Of a stretch of DNA of 11,534 nt, positions 1 through 8,217 are shown one piece after another. The stretch covers positions 1-11,534 of the forward strand of contig CAZOAR010000064.1 of assembly GCA_964577985.1 (NCBI GenBank), in the 5' to 3' direction. The stretch comes from CAZOAR01 sp964577985. Lineage in GTDB: Bacteria > Gemmatimonadota > CAZMKB01 > CAZNLH01. Each line of letters opens with the position of its first letter. Position 1 is the first letter of the stretch. Below the pieces are notes generated by a model that saw only the letters and a program-made list of their open reading frames with translations, ran no database searches and had not been told where the DNA came from. Both the position numbers and the translations under genes were made by a program.

Positions 1-66
1 CTTGTGATATCATGGCTTTAACTGATCAGCCCCCCTCATCCACAGCCTCACAGATGGAGGAAGACC

Positions 67-3021
67 GTGTTACATGTCTCAAGCCTTAAGCGCTGCGCGC
101 TCTCGTGTATTCTTTTACTCGCTCTCATGGCTATCGTTGCGCCTGAACTGATAGGATCGGGCGACCTCAGCCCATTGAGCGAACGTCACTCACAAATTCA
201 ACTCCAGGGAACCACGGCCCGCGTCGGCGCGTATGAGCGCGAAGGCCGCATCAAACGCCTTTACGGCGAGGCCTTCTCCAGCGGGTCAACCCCCGGGGAA
301 AGCGCCGATGCGTTCCTCCGATCGAACGCTCTCCGGCTCGGCGTGGACGCCGGAGACCTGAAGCAGACCTCTATCCAGCCGATCATGTACGACCGTGATA
401 CTGGCCAGCACAAATTCTATGGTATCAATTATTCTCAGTTTAAGGGTGACATACCGGTATTCCGATCGAGGCTGGTACTTCTCGTCAGGAATACGGAGAA
501 CTTCCCGCTGGTCCTCGCCTCTGTCGATCTCAGGAACCTGGGTGATTTCGACCCGCTTGCGGAATCGGGTATTGTGAATCCCAGCTCAGGTATTTCGCGG
601 GCCGCAAACGCTTCGCCCGACCTCTCCGCTTTCTCCGAGCCGGAACTGGTTATCTGGGCGGGGGTCGATGAGATGCTCGTGGAGCCGGTTCTCGCCTATA
701 CGTTTATCGGAGACAATGACTACGTTCTCGGCGATGTGGAACCCGAGAAAGTACTCTTCGTCGCCGACGCAGTCACGGGAGAACTCCTCTACCAGGAGAA
801 CCTCATAATGTTCGTCGACGTGGAAGGTAACGTACTTGGCAAGGCGACCCAGGGCGGAGCTGCCGACATCTGTAATGAAGAAGTGGCGGATGCGATGCCG
901 TGGGCGCGGGTGAATATCGGCACCACAGTTTCTTACGCCGACGATATTGGCTATTTCGTGATCCCGAATTCAGGAGGCGGCGAGGTCACCGTGGAGTCCC
1001 GTCTCCGTGGACTCTGGTTTCGCGTATACAATGAGGCGGGATCTGACGCGTTGCTCACTCAGAACGTCATACCGCCGGGCCCCGCGAACTTCATCCACAA
1101 CGGGCCAAACACCGATGAGTACTACAGGGCGCAGGTCAACGGTTACCTGCAGGCGAACACGGTCCGTGAGTACACACTTACCTACTCCCCCGCTTATCCG
1201 GGCCTGCAGCAGAGCGAGTTCCCGGTGAATGTCAACGCAACCGGCGGATATTGCCCTGGAAACGCATGGTATGACGGTGTCTCTATAACGTTCTGCAGGT
1301 CAAGCGGCTCATATCCTAACACAGGCTTCTCGACCGTGATCTATCACGAATACGGGCATCACCTCGTCGAATTGGCCGGGAGCGGTCAGGGGGCCTACGG
1401 CGAGGGAATGGGTGACGTCATGGGGGTACTCATAACAGACGATCCCGGTCTTGCCTATGGCTTTTTCGGCAATTGCAACGTCCCACTGCGAAACGCGGAC
1501 AACAACATGCAATATCCATGCGTTGGAGAAATCCACGACTGCGGGACCCTCATCTCCGGAGCGGTCTGGAGTACACGCAACGAGTTGCTCGCCACCAACC
1601 CCGGTACATATCGCGACATCCTCTCGAATCTCGCCATCAATGCGATGCTGCTCCACACGGGTTCGGACATCGACCCGAGCATCACCATCGACTACCTGAC
1701 CCTGGACGATGACAACGGCGATATCTACGACGGGACTCCTCACTACTCGGAGATAGCCGCAGGTTTCGGTGCCCACAATCTGGACGCCCCTCAGCTTGCG
1801 TTTCTTTCCTTCGATTTTCCTGACGGGCTGCCCGAGGTTGTCCTGCCGGAAGGCGGCAGCACGCTGAGGATGATCGTCAGTGGAGTCACCGAAACGCCTG
1901 AGCCCGGCACCGGCATAATGTATTTCAACGACGGGTTCGGATGGACCTCCTCTTCGATGACAGAGCTCAATCCAAACGAGTACGAGGCCACATTCCCACC
2001 GGCCGAGTGCGGCAGAGAGGTCCTCTTCTATTTCACGGCTGAGACCACCACCGGAGAGACACAGTTCTGGCCCATGAGTGCCCCGGATGAGCCTTACTCG
2101 GCAGTCGCTGCGTATGGCTACAACATCGCCATGGCCGATGATTTCAATACCGACCTCGGCTGGATCGTGACGAATGACCCGGGTCTGACTTCCGGTGCCT
2201 GGGAGCGCGGCGTTCCGGTGGGAGGCGGGAGCCGTGGCGATCCGCCGACCGATTATGATGGATCCGGATCCTGTTATCTCACAGACAACAGGGCGGGCGA
2301 TTCCGATATCGACGGCGGCCGGACCTGGCTCATCTCACCGTTGATGGACCTGACTGGAGCAGGAAGCGCGAAGGTGCAATACGCGCTCTGGTACACGAAC
2401 GACTACGGCAACGACCCTTACAACGATCTTTTCTACGCCTACGTGTCAAATGACGATGGCGCAAACTGGACGCTGGCCGAGACAATTGGTCCTGTATCGT
2501 CTTCCGGATGGAACGAGCACTCGTTCATGATTGATGACTACGTGACACCGACGAGCCAGGTCAAGGTCAGATTCGAAGCATCCGACCTGAACGCCGGATC
2601 GGTCGTGGAATCGGCCGTGGACGCATTCAAGGTGGTCACCTACGAGTGCCTCCCCGCTGATGTGGCCATCCAGATCATCCCCGACAACCCGCCCGTGATA
2701 GTGCCTCAGGGAGGGTCATTCACCTATACGGGGATACTGACAAACAATCTCAGCGAGCCGCAGACCATAGATGCGTGGATAATGGTCATGCTCCCCAACA
2801 GCGATCTGAGGGGCCCCGTACAGGTCTACAATGACATCCACCTCACCGCCGACCAGGTGCTGCAGGTGGACGGGATCCAGCAGGATGTTCCATCGGACGC
2901 GCCGCTGGGCACTTACAGCTTCATCGCCTACAGCGGTTTCTATCCGAATTACATTTCGAGTCAGTCGTCATTCGATGTCACAGTTATCGCCCCGGCGGAT
3001 AATTCTACCGGGGTCGAATGA
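67..3021 (+). CDS. Secreted fungalysin/thermolysin-like zinc metallopeptidase with C-terminal jelly-roll and Ig-like domains
   Basis: This 984-residue protein is probably an exported protease acting outside the cell or at its surface. A GTG start is chosen because GGAGG lies at 56-60 with good spacing, and the next residues form a signal peptide (KR n-region, then a hydrophobic core at about residues 11-29). Residues about 55-165 resemble a fungalysin/thermolysin propeptide. The catalytic motif is HEYGHH: H427, E428 and H431, with E446 in GEGMGD as the likely third zinc ligand (gluzincin arrangement, closest to peptidase family M36). SGAVWSTRNEL (497-507) and an Asp-rich DDDNGDIYDGTP segment (547-558) fit the catalytic domain's C-terminal part. 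Residues about 691-860 form a MAM-like jelly roll, and about 863-975 an Ig-like domain. No membrane anchor or complete sorting tail is present; the protein stops abruptly after TGVE. The exact family assignment is from motifs only. Confidence 0.87.
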   Translation: MLHVSSLKRCALSCILLLALMAIVAPELIGSGDLSPLSERHSQIQLQGTTARVGAYEREGRIKRLYGEAFSSGSTPGESADAFLRSNALRLGVDAGDLKQTSIQPIMYDRDTGQHKFYGINYSQFKGDIPVFRSRLVLLVRNTENFPLVLASVDLRNLGDFDPLAESGIVNPSSGISRAANASPDLSAFSEPELVIWAGVDEMLVEPVLAYTFIGDNDYVLGDVEPEKVLFVADAVTGELLYQENLIMFVDVEGNVLGKATQGGAADICNEEVADAMPWARVNIGTTVSYADDIGYFVIPNSGGGEVTVESRLRGLWFRVYNEAGSDALLTQNVIPPGPANFIHNGPNTDEYYRAQVNGYLQANTVREYTLTYSPAYPGLQQSEFPVNVNATGGYCPGNAWYDGVSITFCRSSGSYPNTGFSTVIYHEYGHHLVELAGSGQGAYGEGMGDVMGVLITDDPGLAYGFFGNCNVPLRNADNNMQYPCVGEIHDCGTLISGAVWSTRNELLATNPGTYRDILSNLAINAMLLHTGSDIDPSITIDYLTLDDDNGDIYDGTPHYSEIAAGFGAHNLDAPQLAFLSFDFPDGLPEVVLPEGGSTLRMIVSGVTETPEPGTGIMYFNDGFGWTSSSMTELNPNEYEATFPPAECGREVLFYFTAETTTGETQFWPMSAPDEPYSAVAAYGYNIAMADDFNTDLGWIVTNDPGLTSGAWERGVPVGGGSRGDPPTDYDGSGSCYLTDNRAGDSDIDGGRTWLISPLMDLTGAGSAKVQYALWYTNDYGNDPYNDLFYAYVSNDDGANWTLAETIGPVSSSGWNEHSFMIDDYVTPTSQVKVRFEASDLNAGSVVESAVDAFKVVTYECLPADVAIQIIPDNPPVIVPQGGSFTYTGILTNNLSEPQTIDAWIMVMLPNSDLRGPVQVYNDIHLTADQVLQVDGIQQDVPSDAPLGTYSFIAYSGFYPNYISSQSSFDVTVIAPADNSTGVE

Positions 3022-3034
3022 CGAATCCGGCCTC

Positions 3035-3064
3035 GAAGTTCCCGTGCAGATGCCGCGGGACTTC
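3035..3064. repeat. Imperfect inverted repeat after the metallopeptidase gene
   Basis: GAAGTTCCCG (3035-3044) can pair with CGGGACTTC (3056-3064), giving nine base pairs with one bulged T and an 11-base loop. It begins 13 bases after the peptidase stop codon. No T-run follows on the plus strand, so it is a weak terminator candidate; it may act with the stronger hairpin at 3082-3114 or merely protect mRNA ends. Confidence 0.4.
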
Positions 3065-3081
3065 GTGAGCAAAGGAAAGGA

Positions 3082-3114
3082 AAACGGGGACAGGTCCTGG
3101 ATCTGTTCCCGTTT
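3082..3114. terminator. Strong hairpin between convergent genes, probable terminator or REP-like palindrome
   Basis: AAACGGGGACAG (3082-3093) pairs with CTGTTCCCGTTT (3103-3114): 12 pairs including one G-T pair, around a nine-base loop. Read on the minus strand the stem is followed by a tract rich in T (complement of 3071-3084), which suits termination of the operon ending with comM at 3155. On the plus strand only TTTCTC follows, so termination of the peptidase transcript there is less sure. The GGGGACAG core is also reminiscent of REP palindromes linked to REP-associated tyrosine transposases. Confidence 0.6.
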
Positions 3115-3154
3115 CTCGAAATGACAGCACTCTGAATCGGCCAGAGGGCCATGG

Positions 3155-4696
3155 TCACCGCACCGTCCTCCCCTCCCTGTCGAGGCTGCGATATTGAATA
3201 CCCTCGCTCACATCTGCGACCCGTATCGAATCCCTGCCGTCAAGATCGGCGATTGTGCGCGAGACCTTAAGGATTCTGTGATACGCCCTGGCGGACAGGC
3301 CAAAGTAGTCGATCGCCTCGCGCAGGATCCGGTGAGCATCATCCCCGATCACGCAGTATTTTTCTATTTCGCGTGTGCCCATGTGGGCGTTGCAGAAGAG
3401 ATGCCTCTCAGACCTGAACCTCTCCCACTGTGTCCTCCGGCATTCCTTCACACGTTCGCGGATGACAATTGAGCTCTCGCCCCTCCTCTCCTCAGACAGC
3501 TGCTTATACGACACCCTGGGTACCTCGACGTGGATGTCAAGCCTGTCCAGCAGTGGCCCGGAGAGCCTGGAGCTGTAACGCCTCGCCTCGACCGGACTGC
3601 AGGTGCACTCGTGGCCCGCGTCGGTCAGATAGCCGCACGGACAGGGGTTCATCGCGCAGACGAGCATGAACCTGGCGGGATAGTCGATGGATATTCTCGC
3701 CCTCGATATCCGGACAAGACCGTCTTCGAGCGGTTGTCTCAGAACCTCCAGCGCGCTCCTTCTGAACTCCGGCATTTCGTCGAGGAAGAGTACTCCGTTA
3801 TGGGCGAGGCTTACCTCTCCCGGTTTGGGGATCGACCCGCCACCTACCAGGCCCGCGTCACTGATGGTGTGATGCGGTGATCGGAAAGGTCGCGTCGTAA
3901 CGAGCGCCCGCTCCCTCTTGAGCAGACCCGTCACACTGTGTATCCTGGTCGTCTCAAGTGACTCATCGAGTGTCATCTGAGGAAGAATCGACGCGATCCT
4001 CCTCGCAAGCATCGTCTTGCCGGAGCCGGGAGGACCAATCATCATGAGGTTGTGTCCTCCGGCCGCTGCTACCTCCAGCGCCCTTTTCACATGTTCCTGA
4101 CCCTTGACATCGCTGAAATCGAGCCGGGATTTCGAAGGGTTTTCGAACAGGCCGTCTACGTCGGTCGCCGCCGCGGGGATCTCTCGTGTACCGTTGAGGA
4201 ATTCCGCTATCTCCCGGATGTGAGACACACCCCGGACCTCGAGGCCCTTGACGACCGACGCCTCGCGGACATTCTCTTCCGGGATGATGACCCCCTTCAT
4301 TGCCGCGTCCCGGCCCGCCATCGCCATGGAGAGGACCCCTCTGACGGGCCTGACAGCGCCCGAGAGGGACAGCTCTCCGAGAATGACATGCGACGATACG
4401 AGCGCCTCGTCGATCTGCCCGGTCGCCACAAGAATGCCGATCGCCATGGGCAGGTCGAATGACGAACCGGCCTTGGGGATATCGGCCGGTGCCAGGTTGA
4501 TAGTTATCCGCCTGAGGGGGAACTTGAAACCCGCGTTCGTGATCGCCGACGAAACGCGCTCCCTGCTTTCGCGGACAGTGCTGTCGGGCAGTCCCACGGT
4601 GGCGAAGGCCGGAAGGCCTGCGGATATGTCCACTTCCACGCCCACGAGAGAGGCGTGAATGCCGAGTACAGAGCACGATATTACCCTTGACAACAT
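3155..4696 (-). CDS. comM: ComM/YifB-family Mg-chelatase-like AAA+ ATPase
   Basis: This 513-residue protein is full length for the YifB/ComM family. ComM is a hexameric helicase that promotes branch migration during natural transformation; many non-competent bacteria also carry it, and its role there is less clear. The N-terminal Lon-protease-like (ChlI) domain covers about residues 1-170. The AAA domain follows, with Walker A GPPGSGKT at 221-228, Walker B GVLFLDE at 301-307, and a conserved cysteine cluster (C352, C354, C364, C366) in the NPCPCG region. SGPLLDRLD (379-387) carries the sensor/arginine-finger region. The C-terminal Mg-chelatase lid (about 420-510) ends at the TGA. The ATG start is supported by GGAGG at 4704-4708, seven bases upstream. 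It is the last gene of the minus-strand run, 71 bases after yraN, a neighbour pairing common in bacteria. Confidence 0.95.
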   Translation of the reverse strand: MLSRVISCSVLGIHASLVGVEVDISAGLPAFATVGLPDSTVRESRERVSSAITNAGFKFPLRRITINLAPADIPKAGSSFDLPMAIGILVATGQIDEALVSSHVILGELSLSGAVRPVRGVLSMAMAGRDAAMKGVIIPEENVREASVVKGLEVRGVSHIREIAEFLNGTREIPAAATDVDGLFENPSKSRLDFSDVKGQEHVKRALEVAAAGGHNLMMIGPPGSGKTMLARRIASILPQMTLDESLETTRIHSVTGLLKRERALVTTRPFRSPHHTISDAGLVGGGSIPKPGEVSLAHNGVLFLDEMPEFRRSALEVLRQPLEDGLVRISRARISIDYPARFMLVCAMNPCPCGYLTDAGHECTCSPVEARRYSSRLSGPLLDRLDIHVEVPRVSYKQLSEERRGESSIVIRERVKECRRTQWERFRSERHLFCNAHMGTREIEKYCVIGDDAHRILREAIDYFGLSARAYHRILKVSRTIADLDGRDSIRVADVSEGIQYRSLDREGRTVR

Positions 4697-4767
4697 CTCT
4701 CTTCCTCCCTTCTGATTTTCATGACAGGTTGCGGGAGAGAGGGAGATAGAGGACCGTTATCGGATAT

Positions 4768-5139
4768 TCACCACGGTTTGAACGCGTCGACTATGTGCTC
4801 GATGCGCGCGTCGTTTTCGGGGGGCATAACGATGGAGATGACATCGAAACGGATATCCATCTCCCGGGAGCGGGGATGGCTGGCGAGATACGCTCCCGCC
4901 ACCTTGAGGATATGTGTCTGTTTTCTCCTGTTGACCGACATGTAGGGGGGGATAGCACCACCACGCCGGCGACTCTTCACCTCGACAAATACCAGTGTGC
5001 CATGATCTTCGGCGATGATATCCACTTCCTTGTGGCCGTACCGGTAGCCCTTTTCGAGTATCAGGCAACCTTTCTTCGCGAGGTATGCGGCAGCAAGCTC
5101 TTCACCGCATGCGCCTGTTGTGATTCCTGCCCGGTCCAA
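4768..5139 (-). CDS. yraN: YraN family (UPF0102) endonuclease-like protein
   Basis: The protein is 123 residues, normal for the UPF0102/YraN family, which has a restriction-endonuclease-like fold related to archaeal Holliday-junction resolvases. Its biochemical role is not firmly established. Visible motifs are G12-E13-E14 near the N-terminus, KEVDIIA at 37-43 with E38 and D40, and VFVEVKSRR at 50-58 with E53 and K55, together forming the expected D-ExK metal-binding core. The start is TTG: no ATG or GTG lies close by, the conserved GEE motif needs this N-terminus, and AAGGTGA sits a few bases upstream. It begins 21 bases after the tmk stop and ends 71 bases before comM, so the three are almost certainly cotranscribed. 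Confidence 0.92.
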   Translation of the reverse strand: MDRAGITTGACGEELAAAYLAKKGCLILEKGYRYGHKEVDIIAEDHGTLVFVEVKSRRRGGAIPPYMSVNRRKQTHILKVAGAYLASHPRSREMDIRFDVISIVMPPENDARIEHIVDAFKPW

Positions 5140-5160
5140 CCGCTCACCTTCCCCTCGCGC

Positions 5161-5811
5161 TTACTGAATGGAGAATCTTCCGGCCAGGACGCGCTGTATC
5201 TCGGACTGGACCTCTCCGATTACTCTTTCCGCCCTGACGACTACAACCCTGTCGGGCTCGGCCTCCGCGATGGCAAGAAAACCCGCACGGACCTTTTGAT
5301 GGAATTTGAGACCTTCCATCTCGAGGCGATCTCCTTTCGCTCTCTCTCCCCGCCCGCTGCCTATTCTCCGAAAGCCCTCCACGGGATCAAGGTCCAGCAG
5401 GAAGGTGACATCCGGCAAAAGATCTCTTGACGCGAAGGAGTTCAGGAGACGAATCTCCCCCTCGTCGAGTCCCCTCGCATGACCCTGATAAGCAAGGGTC
5501 GAGTCCAGATACCGGTCGACGACAACTATCTTCCCCTCCGCAAGGGCGGGGAGAAGCAATTCCTTGACAATCTGTGAGCGACTGGAGAGGTAGAGGAGGA
5601 GTTCGGTACGGTGATCCATCGAAGCATTCGCCGGATCGAGGAGGATATCGCGAATCTTTTCAGAGATAGAGGTCCCGCCAGGTTCCCTCGCCAATAACAC
5701 CGGCAATCCCCTTGCTTCGAGCCAGTCCCTGAGAAGAGCGGCCTGAGTACTCTTACCGCACCCTTCTATTCCTTCCAGGGATACGAGGCAACCCCGGGCG
5801 TTCGAGTCCAT
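5161..5811 (-). CDS. tmk: Thymidylate kinase (dTMP kinase)
   Basis: This enzyme phosphorylates dTMP to dTDP using ATP, an essential step of dTTP synthesis in the cytoplasm. At 216 residues it has the usual length. The P-loop GIEGCGKST occupies residues 14-22, AREPGGT (41-47) is the conserved dTMP-binding segment, the DRY motif is D99-R100-Y101, and the dTMP-contacting SxLAYQG motif is at 104-110. The basic, mobile LID region lies around GSGRGERAKGDRLE (151-164). All expected catalytic elements are present. The ATG start lacks a strong Shine-Dalgarno sequence; only AGGG is visible some distance upstream, and translation may be coupled to the preceding ino1 gene, whose stop lies 23 bases away. 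Confidence 0.96.
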   Translation of the reverse strand: MDSNARGCLVSLEGIEGCGKSTQAALLRDWLEARGLPVLLAREPGGTSISEKIRDILLDPANASMDHRTELLLYLSSRSQIVKELLLPALAEGKIVVVDRYLDSTLAYQGHARGLDEGEIRLLNSFASRDLLPDVTFLLDLDPVEGFRRIGSGRGERAKGDRLEMEGLKFHQKVRAGFLAIAEAEPDRVVVVRAERVIGEVQSEIQRVLAGRFSIQ

Positions 5812-5834
5812 TTAGAAATACCCTGATTCGATTC

Positions 5835-6953
5835 TCAGCCTTTTACCTTCTTCTTCTTTCCCGTGGTCTCCTTCTTTCCGGCGACCATGTCACGGATAAA
5901 CTTCTCGGTGAGTTCTCTGGCCACGTCGTCGGTGTACTGCACCGGCGGTGATTTCTTGAAATAAGAGGACGGTCCGATCAGGGCGCCCTTGACGCCGTTG
6001 TCCAGCGCGAGCTTGCAGCATCGGACCGCGTCAATAACAACACCCGCGGAATTAGGGGAATCCCAGACCTCGAGCTTCATCTCGACATTCAGGGGTACAT
6101 CTCCGAATGTTGTCCCTTCCATCCTGATATACGCCCATTTCCTGTCGCTGAGCCACTGGACGTAATCACTCGGTCCTATGTGGACATTGCCAGCCCCGAT
6201 GTCATAGTCGAGTTGAGAGGTGACAGCGTTGGTCTTTGAGATCTTCTTGGATTCCAGGCGCGATCGCTCCAGCATGTTGAGGAAATCCGTATTCCCGCCT
6301 ACGTTGAGCTGACTCGTCCGCTCCAGCTTCACGCCCCTGTCCCTGAAGAGTCTGGTGAGAATCCGGTGGGTGATGGTCGCTCCGACCTGCGACTTTACAT
6401 CGTCACCTATCACAGGCAAACCTCGTTTCTCGAACCTCTCCTGCCAGTACTTCTCCCTCGCGATAAAGACGGGTATACAGTTCACAAGGCCACATCCGGC
6501 ATCGAGGATCTGTTCCACATACCACTTTGTCGCCTCTTCGCTCCCGACCGGGAGATAGTTTATCACCACATCCGTCCCGGTCTCCTTGAATATGTGAACA
6601 AGATCATCGGTGGGGCCTGGCGCCTTCTCGATGATCTCCGACAGGTACTTTCCCAGCCCGTCATGCGTCATGCCCCTGGAGACCCGAACGCCCGATTTGG
6701 GGACATCAGCAAATTTGTACGTGTTATTCGGCTTGGTGAAAATCGCCTCCGACAGGTCCTTGCCCACCTTGTTCTTGTCGATATCCACGGCGACGCTGAA
6801 TTCAATATCGCTGATGTGATACCCGCCCAGGTTTACATGCATCAAGCCGGGGATCAGTTGATCGTCTCTGGCATTCCGATAATACTCCACACCCTGAACA
6901 AGAGAAGATGCGCAGTTGCCAACACCTATGATCCCCACTCTCACTTTACTCAT
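5835..6953 (-). CDS. ino1: Myo-inositol-1-phosphate synthase
   Basis: The enzyme converts glucose 6-phosphate to 1L-myo-inositol 1-phosphate in an NAD-dependent oxidation, cyclisation and reduction. The protein (372 residues) matches the short bacterial form known from actinobacteria. The Rossmann glycine loop GIIGVGNCA is at 7-15. GDDVKSQ (183-189) supplies the conserved K187, NVGGNTDFLNM lies at 217-227, SKKISKT at 235-241 and EVWDSPNSAG at 295-304, all hallmark segments of the family. The tail (359-372) is lysine-rich and likely disordered. AAGGAGG at 6965-6971 supports the ATG, although the 11-base spacing is slightly long. It follows the CDP-alcohol phosphatidyltransferase gene by 61 bases, which points to inositol phospholipid synthesis as its purpose rather than a compatible solute or mycothiol. 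Confidence 0.95.
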   Translation of the reverse strand: MSKVRVGIIGVGNCASSLVQGVEYYRNARDDQLIPGLMHVNLGGYHISDIEFSVAVDIDKNKVGKDLSEAIFTKPNNTYKFADVPKSGVRVSRGMTHDGLGKYLSEIIEKAPGPTDDLVHIFKETGTDVVINYLPVGSEEATKWYVEQILDAGCGLVNCIPVFIAREKYWQERFEKRGLPVIGDDVKSQVGATITHRILTRLFRDRGVKLERTSQLNVGGNTDFLNMLERSRLESKKISKTNAVTSQLDYDIGAGNVHIGPSDYVQWLSDRKWAYIRMEGTTFGDVPLNVEMKLEVWDSPNSAGVVIDAVRCCKLALDNGVKGALIGPSSYFKKSPPVQYTDDVARELTEKFIRDMVAGKKETTGKKKKVKG

Positions 6954-7014
6954 CTAACCACTCGCCTCCTTAGGTTTTGGTATTGCTATATGAGTCAGTA
7001 TCGGTAAAGCGTCG

Positions 7015-7635
7015 CTAACCTTTACCGGAGTCATTCCTGGAGGAGGAATAGACATGAAAGATCCGTTGCAGTGCCGTAAAAGTAGATAGAACCGCCACTA
7101 CATAAAGGGCAATAATCAGGCTGACGTGTCCCACCATGAGGGTCAGGATGGCACCGAAACCCAGAAAAACGACCCTTTCCTGCCTCTGGAAAAACCCCAC
7201 AAGGCATGAGAAACCAAGGGACTCCGCCCGCGCCCTCGTGTAACTCACCATGAGTGCTCCACCCGTAACCACCAGAATAATGAAGGACGTCCACTTGTCT
7301 CCGTGGTTAACAAAGTAGTAGAGGAGGCTCAGGTAAATGACAATCTCCGATATCCTGTCGAGCGTAGAATCGAAGAATGAACCGAAGGCCGACGCCAGCC
7401 CCGTCGACCTGGCCACCCTCCCATCGAAAATATCAAAGGTCCCACCGACGAGGATAAGTATGCCGCCATAGAAGAGTGAGCCCAGGAAGATTGATACAGC
7501 CGCCGAGATGCTTATGAAAAAACCTGTCGCTGTCAGGATATTGGGGTGCAGCCTGTGCTTTGCCATGAACCTGGTCGCGGGATCAACCAGGTCGACATAC
7601 CAGTCTTTGACTGAATCAGGCAGCATAGAACACAT
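7015..7635 (-). CDS. CDP-alcohol phosphatidyltransferase, probable phosphatidylinositol-phosphate synthase
   Basis: This integral membrane enzyme of 206 residues transfers a phosphatidyl group from CDP-diacylglycerol to an alcohol. The diagnostic motif is complete: D68-x2-D71-G72-x2-A75-R76-x8-G85-x3-D89-x3-D93. About six hydrophobic segments are visible (roughly 32-50, 54-67, 97-109, 116-131, 154-168 and 170-187). SYTRARAESLG (131-141) and RQER (151-154) resemble the actinobacterial phosphatidylinositol-phosphate synthases. Because ino1 follows directly, inositol 1-phosphate is the likely acceptor, giving phosphatidylinositol phosphate; this is inference from context. Other acceptors (glycerol 3-phosphate, inositol) remain possible. 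Two in-frame ATGs exist, at 7635 and 7626; neither has a strong ribosome site, and GGGA placement slightly favours 7626 (203 residues). Confidence 0.9.
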   Translation of the reverse strand: MCSMLPDSVKDWYVDLVDPATRFMAKHRLHPNILTATGFFISISAAVSIFLGSLFYGGILILVGGTFDIFDGRVARSTGLASAFGSFFDSTLDRISEIVIYLSLLYYFVNHGDKWTSFIILVVTGGALMVSYTRARAESLGFSCLVGFFQRQERVVFLGFGAILTLMVGHVSLIIALYVVAVLSTFTALQRIFHVYSSSRNDSGKG

Positions 7636-7800
7636 TCCCGGTCAATTGCTGAAGACCGCTGCTATATCGGGTGAGCTTTTCCACGCGAGAAACAACAATA
7701 CTTCGTGTTTATCTCTTCGATACGGAATTATCTCAGAGAAGAGGCAAGCCTGCCATAGAGGAGAACGACAGAGGGCTCCAGGTCCTCGACAATCCAGCTT
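7636..7800 (-). other. Gap between trxA and the phosphatidyltransferase gene, no gene seen
   Basis: This 165-base spacer is the largest gap inside the minus-strand run. I see no open frame with a ribosome site, no hairpin with a T-run and no convincing -35/-10 pair on the minus strand, only short 4-base inverted repeats. The downstream genes are therefore either read through from trxA or use a promoter that I cannot recognise. Confidence 0.4.
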
Positions 7801-8130
7801 CTACAAGTGCTTGTCTACGATTTCGGTCAAATCCTTCTTTGACCTGACCCCTATCACTGTGTCGACTACCTCGCCCCCTTTGAAAAACAGGAGAGTAGGT
7901 ATCGATCGAATGTTGAAACGCTGCGCCGTGTCCCTGCTCGAATCAACATCTAACTTAAAAAAACTTACCTTTCCCGCGTATTCCGATGCCATTTCTTCCA
8001 GGAGAGGAGCCACCATTTTGCATGGGCCACACCATTCAGCCCAGAAATCCACTACTGACAGGCCCTGAGCATTCTCAACGCTATCCTTGAAATTCGAATC
8101 CTCAACTGCCAGCGGCTTTTGATCAGACAT
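7801..8130 (-). CDS. trxA: Thioredoxin
   Basis: A 109-residue cytoplasmic thioredoxin, the usual single-domain length. It reduces protein disulfides and is recycled by thioredoxin reductase. The active site is W33-C34-G35-P36-C37, preceded by the canonical VVDFWAEW strand and helix start, and the cis-proline is P78 in RSIPTLLFF. No signal peptide or membrane segment is present. It is the first gene behind the promoter at 8218-8246, with a leader of about 80 bases. GGTGA lies only three bases from the ATG and AAGGAAG further upstream, so the ribosome site is only moderate. The lipid and housekeeping genes downstream share no obvious function with thioredoxin. Confidence 0.97.
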   Translation of the reverse strand: MSDQKPLAVEDSNFKDSVENAQGLSVVDFWAEWCGPCKMVAPLLEEMASEYAGKVSFFKLDVDSSRDTAQRFNIRSIPTLLFFKGGEVVDTVIGVRSKKDLTEIVDKHL

Positions 8131-8217
8131 GTTTCACCACTCTTCCTTTACCAATTATTCTATAACATACCGTGAACTGGCCCGGCAGGAATTGTCGAGC
8201 CCATAAAGAGTTTTTTA

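Noticed and set aside
1309..1776. 155-residue open frame on the minus strand
   Set aside because: It lies fully inside the metallopeptidase catalytic region and has no ribosome site or family resemblance. The plus-strand frame carries the zinc motif, so this is a shadow.
4795..5430. 211-residue open frame on the plus strand
   Set aside because: It overlaps yraN and tmk on the opposite strand, both with clear motifs. It has no recognisable domain and is a GC-driven shadow.
7636..7800. Terminator or second promoter between trxA and the phosphatidyltransferase gene
   Set aside because: Only 4-base stems without a T-run were found, and no -35/-10 pair has acceptable spacing.
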